Assembly: GCA_022393335.1 (NCBI GenBank)
Contig: JAJEKB010020989.1
Location: 756,021-820,020, forward strand
Direction of reading: 5' to 3'
DNA from: Macrotrachela quadricornifera
Taxonomy: Eukaryota > Rotifera > Eurotatoria > Philodinida > Philodinidae
Length of the DNA: 64,000 bases
Shown here in pieces: positions 35,201 through 47,200 of the stretch. The position numbers were made by a program, and so were the translations under genes. The notes beneath the pieces were generated by a model. The model made no database searches. It had not been told where the DNA came from and saw only the letters and a list, made by a program, of their open reading frames with translations. Position 1 is the first letter of the stretch, and every line of letters begins with the position of its first letter.

Positions 35201-38200
35201 AATTAGCATTAATTATTGAAGGTGAAACTGGTGTTGGAAAAACATATATTTTAAAATTTTATTCATTATTATTAAATTCAAAATGTTTAAATACATCATA
35301 TCGTGAGAATATTTATCCAAAAATAAATGAAAATTCAAATAAATTTCTTCTTGATATTATTGAAACAATTATTGAAAAACAAACATATATTTTAAATATA
35401 TTTCTTCAACAAATTGAACCAATTATTTTAGATTTAGAAAATAATAATATTGAAGAATTTTTTGATCAACAATTAATTCCATTAATAGAACAACAACAAA
35501 ATAATGTTTTATTAGAAAAGATAAAATATTCTTTAAAAACTAATCAATTTAAAAAGAATATTTTATATCATATATGGAAAATAATATTAAAAAATTCTCA
35601 TGAAAATTCAATAATATTAACAAATATAATAAAAAAATTACATGAATTTATTACAAATCAATTAATTAATTATCCATTAATTGAATATAGTTATCAATTA
35701 AAAACTTTATTTAAAAATATTTCTTCATTAAATATTGATATGTTAATTGAAATATTTAAAGAATATTTATTTTATAGTCAAATAAAACCATTATTCTATC
35801 GTCTTCTTATACATCCAGGTATAACTGAACAACAATTAGTTGAATTTATGTTACCAATTTTTACATTAGCTCAAAAATTAATACAAATAGAATTTGTTAT
35901 TTTTTTTGATGAAGTTAATACAGCATCATGTCTTGGTCTATTTAAAGAAATGTTTATGGATGGAACATTACATGGAAAAAATATACCAAAAAATATTTTT
36001 TTTACAGCTGCTATTAATCCATTTATTAAAATTGAAAATAATACAAATCAAGTTCATCGAAATGATTATATTGTTCATGATTTACCTCAATCATTAAAGT
36101 ATTTAAAAGTTTCATATGGGTCTTTAGAATCAAATGCATTAATTGATTATATTAGACGAAAATTAGCTATGTTTCAATTTACATCAAAAATAAATGATGG
36201 AATAGCAATACCATTAGATTATGATAGTCAAACAATATTAGCTAATTCAATATTAAGAGCACATGAATTTTGTGAAAAAAATCTTGGTAATGTATTTTGG
36301 AAAAATACGATCTGAAAGAGAATACTCATTTTAACTAATTAATTAATTATTCATAACAGACAAACTTTCAGAACTATCATAGGATTTCTCATGTAAAATT
36401 CAACGTTAAAGATGAATCTGAAATTCGATTTCTTCTGTAAACATCAAAAGCCAAGTTAGTAGCCAATGATCATTTCAAAAAATGTTCCGAAATGCAGGCA
36501 TGATGAAGATCATGTTTTTTTTGAGTAGTTTAACAGCATCTAGTTTCGAGCAGCGGCCAAATAATCTTTAATAAATATTACTAATTCAAAATCTTCGAAC
36601 AGATTGTTAGATCTCGGCCACAAGATAACCACCTTATTTCGACCAATAGATACATCATGTTTAACATTTAAATCCCACAGAAATTGTACTAATAGCATTT
36701 ATTTTTTAAATATTTGTACAGGACACAATTCTGTATCACAACGAGAAATTCAACGATGTTTTAAATTAATTGAATTTTTTTTGAATATGCGATATGATGA
36801 TGAAGTTAAATTTGATCAAAAAATTTATAAACCAGATCCAATTCGTTGTATTGCATTATCAATAGCATTAATCTATTATTTTCGTCTTCCAACAAATGAA
36901 GATAATTTTCAACGTCATGATGATAAAACACCATCACGTGAACAATTCGTTGAATATCTTTATCAAGATATACCATATTTTGATCGAATTATTCAAAATG
37001 AACTTGAACGATTTGTAAATACAAATAATTTTGTTATTCCACAAGGAGTAGCAATTAATCAAGCTGTATGTAATCGATTTTTATCATATATAATAATCGA
37101 TACTTTTTATAGGTTCGTGAACATATTTTTTCTATTATAGTCAGTATTATCACACGAACAGCTTTATGTATTATTGGTATTCCTGGTAAATAATTCATTT
37201 TTTGAATTAAATCTATATTATTCTTTATAAAAGGTCAATCGAAAACATTATCATTTCAAATTGTTCTTCAAAATCTTCAAGGTTCACAATTATCAACAAA
37301 ATCATTTTGTAAACGTTTACCTGCTATTGATCCATTTTTTTATCTTGGATCAAAATATAGTCGTTCAGAAGATATAGCATTCATTTTTGAACGTGCTATT
37401 AAACGTGAACAACAATATGAACAAAATCGTGTAAATACACGATGTGTATGTTAATAATAATAATATATCTTATTTAATTTAAATAAAAATTTGTTTAGGT
37501 TGTTTTCTTCGATGAAGCTTCATTACCTGATGAAAATAAAATGATATTAAAAGTATTACATCCTTATTTAGATGAATGTAAAGTTGCATTTGTAGCTATT
37601 GCTAATAAATCATTTGATGCAGCTAATGCTAATCGAATGATATGTATTTATCGTTCATTACCATCTGAAGATGATCAAAAAATTTTAGCATATGGTTGTT
37701 TAGGTTTACAATTAAAACCGAAACAATCGATTATAGATGATCATCTTGATAAGATTATATATGGTTTATGTAAAAGTTATCGAAATATTCTTTGTTCATT
37801 AGATATTCCTCATATATTTCATGATCGAGATTTTATTTATATGTTAAGAGAATTAAGATTTGAATTAATGAATTTAAATGAAATAGAAAAAACAAGTATT
37901 GCTGAAATAACACCACAAAATTTATTAAGATCATTAGAAGATAATTTTAATGGTATTCGAATAGATGAATTTGATAAATTAGTCAATATATTTGCTACAA
38001 CTATTGGAGAACAATGTCCTGAATTTCTAACATTAATTACTAATAAACAATATATACAACGTAATATTCCAACAATTTTACATAATTCAATAAATTTAGA
38101 TTCAATACGTCGTCGTCTATATGGTAGATATAAATTAATTATTGATGAATCAGAAGATGAAAGTGCTCTTCATCTTTTATTTCAATATGGTATTATTAAT

Positions 38201-41200
38201 TCCGATTCAAATCAAACAACAATATTTCGTATGTCAGATTTTCCTGATGATATTAATAATGAATTAGGAAATGTTGAAATATTATCAAATATTAAATTAT
38301 GTATGGAAACAGGTAAAACAATATTAATGATTAATACAGATCGTATTCATGGTTCACTTTATGATGTATTTAATCAAAATTTTTCAATAATAGATACAGA
38401 AGAAAGTCGAAAAATATTTTCAAAAGTAGCTATTGGTCCAAAAACAATTGATGTTATTGTACATGAAGATTTTCAATGTATTATACATATAAAACGAAGT
38501 GAATTTAAAGATATTCCACCACCATTTTTAAGTCGATTTCAAAAATATTCTTTTAGTATAACAGATTTTTATTTAATACAATTAAAAAATCTTCCATATG
38601 ATGAACAATTATTTCTGAATAATATTGAAATTAAAATTCAATCATTTATTAATCATTTTGGTAAAGAATATTTTTATGGATATAATAATGAAACATTATA
38701 TTCATATTTATTATTATTTATTAAAAAAAATCTTCAAAATAATTATTATTTAAGAAATATTTATGAATATTATAATCAATTAACAATATTATCAAAATTA
38801 TTTATTGAATATAATATTAATGATAAAAAACAATGTTTTCTTTTTAATATTATTTCAAAATTTTTACAATTAGCTTCACCTGAATCAATTATTTATAAAT
38901 TACCAACATTTGAAGAAAATTTAACACGATTATTATGTCAAAATTATTTTTATCAACAAGAACATTTTAATATTGAAAATTTTCTTTATCAATTTATTTC
39001 AACTCCTAATTTAACTATTGATGATAATGAATTATTAATGATGAATGATAATATCGATCAAAAAATCAATAATATTAATATAATAAAAAAATTAATGATA
39101 TTTACTCGAACATCATCATTTATTTTTAATTTAAATGAACAATCAAAAAATGATTTATTTACTAAAAATGATGAAAATGATATCATTATGAATATTAGTG
39201 AAAAAGTTGATATTATTAATCTAGTAAGATTTTTTAATGATAATATTTGTAGTCAGAGATTTCGCGGTAAAAACTACACGGGGTGACCAGAGATGTCCAT
39301 TGTGGCTGAGAGTCCGCCACAGCCAAAATCAAATATTTACCCACTTAGATTATGAATCTGAAATAGTGGATGAATTAGATTTCATTGCCGATTTTTGTAT
39401 TTTATTTTTTCATCTTTTAGTACGTTTTATTGAAAAATAGAATATAGCATAAGATGCACCGTGAAAAGCACTACAATTGATAATGTAGATATTGAAATGA
39501 TCACAAGCACAGTAAGGCTTCCGTATTAGTATTCTATCTCTATTACTTTTAACTAAGTCGAAAATTTTTCACAAAATGATTCAAATCTACACAACATGAT
39601 ATTTTGCAGTGAATACTGAGATATTTAATTTTCATAAAAATATCCCTTGGTTTTTTTTTTAAGTTATGATCTATGGCAGCACAGATAGTCATATTAATGA
39701 TCAATAAAAAGTCCTCTACAACATAAAGTAGGTCTCATCTTCTTTCGGAAGAAAATGCTTAAATATATATTTTCATCAGATATTCTCTGATTTATAATGG
39801 TCTTTGATTCATTTCAAAATCTCCGAATCTTTCCTCATTAATATTACCAGAAATAAGATTGTTATGTTCCTATAAAATCGGTTACACTCTTAATATAAGG
39901 CTGTCGGAGCTAATAGTACGACTTAGTTATAGATATTATCGAAAAAAAGACTCATATATCAATATCTCCCTCACTAAAACTTATTTAATAGATGTTAAAT
40001 TTTTTTTTCTAGGCGATTATTGAAAATTCCAATGAATTAACTGAACATTTTCAAAATTTTGAAGAAAACAATCAAAAAAGTATACTTATCATTGTTGTTG
40101 ATGGTCGTATTAATCAACAACGTATACATATTCCATTTATTCGACATTTAATTGATAAATTTGATCTTTCTTGTAATAAATCATCTAAACATCAATCGAA
40201 ATTTTTTATTATTCTAATACATACATCTGGACAAGAACTTAATTATAAATCATGTTTTCCATCAATATTTTTACATGATTGGGAATATTGGTTTCTTGAT
40301 ACATCAACACCAGGGAATTCATTTCATTTACAAAAAATGTTACAAATTTTTACTTCAAAAATTGGAATAAATCATCAAAAAGAAATTTTAAATAATTCAC
40401 TTTATGATTTAAATATACTTTTTGATGATTGTCTATGGAATTTTTGTTCACGTTTACAAATAAATATTCATAAATTATCTAAAGATATGTTTAATAATTC
40501 CAATATTTATGAATTTTATCAATATCAAACAACAACTTATCGACGTGTACAATGTTTAAAAAAAATATTTCAACAAATTAATCAATTACAAAAATATATT
40601 ATAACAATATATCATGAAAATATTTCAATGAAGGAAGAATCTTTAAGAAAAAATTGTAATTTAATATATGATATTTCAAAAAATACATTATGTGGAAAAA
40701 ATTTGACCGGTTTAGTTGATTCTTTGCAATCACATATAAGAATATCATTTATAAATTTTGTTTCATATTTATTAAAATATATTGTTGATGATTATGGATT
40801 AGAAACATTAATTAAATTATCAAATAAAGATATTGATTATAAAAATTTATTTGAATTAATTGATTATACATCATTTATTATTGATAATGAAAATCAAAAT
40901 ATTTCTATGATACAAAAAATCTTAAGATTAAATGATCATTATTCTTGTATTCTTCAAACACCATTATTTTATTTATGTCGACAACGTATCATAAATTTAA
41001 TCGATGAAATTAACTCAAAATTACCAAATCAATTCAATGGTTTGATATTTTATTCTTTCTTTTTTAAAGATTTAAAACAGTCGTCGTTTTTTGAAATATA
41101 GTCATCTCATAAATTATCTTCGTAAATATTTTTGATTGAGAACAAAAACTAAAACGAAATGATATTATTGTCATAGAATTATTTTAAAACAGTACATCTT

Positions 41201-44200
41201 ATAGAGATGAAATATTAAAATGATGAAATTTTCATCCAATTATTTTTTTTTAAACAAGAAAAAATTGAAAACTAACGAGGAAATCTTCCCAAGTGACACT
41301 CTCTGTTTGAGCTCATAGCGTAGATAAGACCCCTAAAAGGATTCATGCCTGAAGCCTATTGTTGTTGAGATCTTGCGTTTTTAAGATATTGGGATAACAC
41401 ACTGCTGTGGTCCCTCTCAGAGACATCCAAATATCTTAAAGACGCAATATCTCAACAACAACAAGCTTTGGCGACGAACCCTTTTAGAGCTCTTATCTAT
41501 GCTATGAGTCCTACCTATAAGCAAAATATGAGCCCAGACAGAGGGTGACATTTGGGGAGATTCCCTCATAAGTATAGTTCACGAGAGAACGTTTCCAAGC
41601 GTCAGATTACTTTTGCGTCGGGGGCTATATTCATAGGATAGGTCCTATTGATTGAATATAGTTCTAGGTTAAAAGCGATTTGACACCTGGGGCTGTTCTC
41701 TCGTCAGTAATGTATATAAGCATTTTCAGATCACTGGTTCATCTGTTCAAATCTAAGATGGATTTTAATATATTTTATATGAAATGCGTTTCCAAGTGAA
41801 AGATATTTCCATGAGATGTCAAATTTATTGTATCTTTCTTTATTGATTTAATATCCATATTTTTCTTAATCAATATTTAGAAAGCAAAGATGATATTCAT
41901 GGTGATTATTATGATTTTCAAGTATCTTCATCATTATCAACAACAACAACATTTAATAATTTTTTTGATGATAAAAATGAAATCGATAATCAACGAGAAA
42001 AATTCCGTAATGAATTAATTCGATCGATTTTAAATGATAAAATCTTAAGTAAAATAATTTCATCCTCATTTCTTCAATCATATATTAATGATTCTATTAA
42101 AATTCTTTGTACAATTATTGAAAAAAATTTTCAAGATAAACAAATACACTGCCAAAAAACAATTGATTTTATTTCTAATTGGTTATTATTAATTGATGAT
42201 GATAATGAAAATATTTCATTTAATTCTTCATATAATCATTATATTTGGCAAATTGCTCATGTTCATACATTACTTGAATATGATCAAAGTGAGATTTTTT
42301 CATTATATTCTGCTTTACGAATAATAGAAAATATTGATCAACATCAATTATTTTATAGTGAACTTTTATTAGATAAAAATACTTCACGTTCAAAAGTTCG
42401 AGAAAATTTATTTCAATTAATGTTTCGTTATTTATGGATTAATCTTTGTCATTTATGTCAAACAAATGAAGATCCTAAACAATGGATTCATAGTTATACA
42501 TTAATATCAAAATATTATCCATCCGAACAAGTTTTACAACGAATAGAATTTGTTCATATGAAAATAAAAATTGAATTTATGAATTTAGCTTATTTAATAT
42601 TTCTCAATGAAGAAACATTAAAATCAATTAAACTTATTCAACAATTATTAAATGATACATTACTTATACAAGATAATATTGATAATTATTGTCTTAATTC
42701 AAATAAATTAAATTGTTTAAAATTTTTACCTTTAATTATTCAAATAATCGAACAATATTTAAAAGAAAATAATTCTAATAATAATACATTAATGATTGAT
42801 ATTCAACAATGGATTATTCAAATATTAAAAGTATCAAATAAATCATTACATGAAGAAATTATTTTTGTATTAAAATTTTTAAATCAATCAACATGTCATT
42901 TATCATTACCAATGAAACAATTACTTTTTGAAGAATTAATTAATATTTCAATTAAAAATAATCCAAAATTTACAAATTTCTGGGATCATATTAGTCATTT
43001 ATCATTAATAATGGATTGTATAAATAATGAAAATCTTGAAAATTATCAAATACCATATCATCCATCAATAATTAATAATAAAAATCAAAATTATATGTTA
43101 ATTGATCTATTTTTCTTTTATCTTCAACGATTAGCAAATAATGAAATCATTCAAATAAATTTAATAAATAAAATACTTCTTTCATCTTTACCAAAACTTA
43201 ATAATACACATAAAAAATTTCTTGCAGATAAAATATTTAATCAATTAAAAGAATATTTTACTTTATATAGTACAGCTTTATTATTATGTCAATCAAATTT
43301 AAATAATCAAGATGAAAAAAGACTTCAATCTATTCTTAATACTATTATTGAACAATATTTAATTATTAATTTACCAATAATTCAATTAAATAAATATGTT
43401 GAATTATTTTGTTCAATTATAATTAATAAACAATCAATAAATTATCTTCTTAAATTATTAAAATCTGAACTTTTTCAATATATAAATGCAAAATGGTCTA
43501 ATAATTTATATAATCTATTTGAATTAAAACAACAACGTAATAAATATTTACATTATAGTCATCAATTACAATTTACATTAACACTTGATAATACATTATC
43601 AATTTTTCCAACATTACATCAACCATATCATCAATTAACTCAATTAATCGATCAATGTATACAAAATAATAATATTGAACAACGTTGGATACCTTTAATT
43701 AATTGGATATTAACAAATACATCAATTATTAATCTTATTGAAATAAAAGTTATGTTATTATTAAATATTTATTATAATTATTATTGTAATAATCAATTAA
43801 AATCTCTTGATTATTTATTAAATATTATTGAAAATATACTTGAATTATCTAATGAAGAACAACGAATATTTCGTGTTTTATTACAACCTGAACAATATAT
43901 GATTGGATATCCAAAAGAAATTAATAATTTTAATGATAAAAATTATCTTAATGATTTATTTAAACTTGATTGTCAAAATGAAGAACAATTACCTATTCGT
44001 CATACACTTGTTAATCTTTTAGCAATGATTTTACTTAGTGGAAAAAAAAATCCTTTATGGACATTTGTATTTGAACCATTAAAACTTGAAGAAACATATG
44101 GTAAATTTTCATTATAGAAATATATCAATAATTGTTTTTAATAATATTTAAAAAAGTCTTGGCACAAATGTGTTGGAAAACTAATTGAGTATTTTTTTTT

Positions 44201-47200
44201 TGTTAAACAGAGCAAAGACTGAAGAAGATTTTCGGTCGAAAAACTGTATCTTTTTGATGTCTTTGCAATCTTCGAAGTTTGCGCTATCTGATAGTTTTTT
44301 AACACCTTGAGTAAACTCATAATCAAGTCTGTGTGAAGGACTTTTGCATAAATCATTATTTTATAATAGGTTTTGGATCAACTGCAGATAAACCGATTCG
44401 ACGTGTTGGTATTCATTATGATTGTGGATGTATAATTAATGAAAAAGGAGAATTACTTCAACTTTATGGAACAAGTGAATTAACTGTTCCAGCTGTTTAT
44501 GTTGCTTATTTTGCAACATTCGGTGCTCTTGTAAGTTTATATAAATGATAATATTAATTTTTTTTTGTCTCTTATTAATCTAGGCTTGGCATTTATTATT
44601 ATTTGATTCATCTATTAATTATCTCTATTGTATACTTGCTAGTAGTGCAATAAATGAAACAGCAAATATAGAACATATAGCTAATGATAATCATCGAGAA
44701 AAGATATGTTTTTTTGTTTGTACTCGATTATTATCAACAAATATTTTTCTTAAATTAAAATATAATCAAGATGATACTTGTCTTTTATTTAATCGTTGTT
44801 TTGAATTATTTGCTCAATATACTCATGAACAAGATAAAAATCTATGGATTAAATCACTCTATAAAACAAAAAAAGAAAAAATTGAAGCTGAAAAAGAATT
44901 TCAAAATAAAATTTTCTATCCAATAGTTAAAAAATTATCTGATTATAAAAAAATAATCGATATTATACAATCTCAAACTCCATTACAAATTAAATTACAT
45001 GATTATATATCTCAAATACCTATTATAATTGAAGTTATTCATTTTAAAACTGAATTATATAATCCAGAATCAAATAAATTACCTTTAAAAATTTTACGAC
45101 GTATAATTGATTCATTTGAATTTATGAAAATGACTCGATATATTTATGCTTTAACTCAATTTCATATTCTTTTACATCGAACATTTACTCAATTAATTAG
45201 TAAAGAAGAATTTTATACAATTACATTGAAACAATTATATGAACGAGCTTGTCAAGTTACAAATCATTTGAGTCAACCAAATCAAAATAATAAATATTAT
45301 ACAATTATTGATAATGGAATTAATGCTATTAATATTTATCATAAATTTGCTGATGGACAAATTCAACCAGGTGCTTGCGATCTTACTCAACGTTTTGAAA
45401 CTATTTCTATGGAAACATTAGTAAGTTATCTTGTTGGAACAGACAATTATGATGAAGGAGATATTGTTATGCGTATACTAAGGTAAGTTTCAAAAAAAAA
45501 ATTCGACTATTGACATTGAGGATAGTAAATTATTTTCAGCGATGTGTTTCAATGCTCCACAAAAAATTGATAATAAAGTGTATTTTAGATTAAAGAAATT
45601 GCTTTGAGTTCATCTAGTAATGATTGATACGTGGGTTTTCAAAATTTCGAGCTCATTTTTCGTCTATTCATATTTTATAATTTACAGCTAAGATTATACT
45701 TAATCATAAACTCTTAATTTTAGTGTTCTTGTTAACTATCATAATAATCTTCTAAAATTACTTGAAAGTGAAATAAATGAAAATGGTGATAGACTTAATA
45801 TAGGTTCATTAAAAGAAATAATTATTGAATTATCAAAACGAGAAATATCTATTCTACAAATAACTAAAGAAAATATGGGTATAATTACATTAAATAATAT
45901 AGATATTCAATATATCGAACAATTATTTCGATCTAGTCTTGAAAATGAAAATAATTATTTTTTAAAATTTAATACATCATTAAAATTTAATTTTCTTTAT
46001 GTACAAATGTATCTTATTCGAACATATCTACTTTATTCTCATATTAATTATGAACATATTAAAGAAAAATATCAATGTTATATTAAACGAAAAAATAGTT
46101 CTTTAATTAATAATGATAATAATATTGATATAAATTCTTATGAATGGAATTATTTAGAATATAAAAATTTAGATCAATTAGAAAATGAATTTAATTTTCT
46201 TCAACGAATAATAGATATATTAAATAATTCATCAGAAGATTATTCATCAATGAATTTATTAGAATTTATTAAATATACAAATTATGATGATCGATTTATT
46301 CAATTATATGAACAATATAAAATAAAAGATTTTTCTTTATCAAATATTAAATATATTTATCAATTATATAAAAAATCAATTGAGAATTTTCAACATGCAT
46401 TTATCGATGTATCTCCTTTAATTCGTATTCCTTTAGATAAAATACTTATGAATGAATTTGAACATATATTAAAATCATCATTTATTTCTTTTAATGATCA
46501 AATAAAAAAAGAAGAATTACATATTAAAATTCAAATCATAACAGAATTTTTAAATGATTTAAAAAATATAGAAAATTCTCTTATTTATTTATCATCAAAA
46601 TCACTTATAGAAATATGTAAAATATATTGTATTGAAAATTCTCTTATTCAATTAATACCTAAAGAAATAAAATGTGAAAATTATGTTTCATTATGTTTAA
46701 AATTTATTGAAATACGTTCACAATTACAAGAACAAATAATTAATATTGAAGAAAAAACTAATGATTTATGGAATGCTCATTTTGATATATCAGATATAAA
46801 TCAATCAAATGAAAATAGTTTTCAATTATTTCGAAATAAAAATGATGATTTTCTTTATTTCAATACAAATTCATCATCTTCGAATTTAATACCAATAGAT
46901 CTTATTTCCGATCCATTCGATTGGCCAAATATTATTGATATTCCACTTGTTTCTATGAAATCATTAAATCATCTTCAACATATTTCATCAGGAGTAAATA
47001 ATGAAGCAACAATAAATTCTATATCATTATTCAAATTAAAGATAAAATTAATTTCATTATCATCATCAATTCTATTTGAAAAAAGTCGAAAACAAGCAGA
47101 ACAATGGATATTAAAACCATCTACTTCATGTTTAATTATTACATTAAAAGATGGTAAACAACGAAAATATCTTTGTAAACTTGAAAAACGCTATAGACAA

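Larger units (their letters stand above)
41040..41880 (+). other. Intron 10 of the giant gene, carrying two inverted-repeat elements
   Basis: The predicted donor is GTTTGA (weak); the acceptor is AATATTTAG. The phase fits (aat g/aa agc). Foldback elements at 41277-41567 and 41580-41705 lie inside, so the long intron is mostly inserted DNA. Confidence 0.6.

Noticed and set aside
39224..39440. Apparent extension of the RNF213-like frame past 39223 and an overlapping frame at 39237-39440
   Set aside because: Splicing at GTAAGA (39224) to 40013 restores a family-like sequence in phase; the extension is intron read-through.
41040..41880. Hidden RING-finger exon in intron 10
   Set aside because: I read this interval in all plus-strand frames for paired Cys-x2-Cys motifs; it is filled by two foldback elements and AT-rich sequence with no such pattern.
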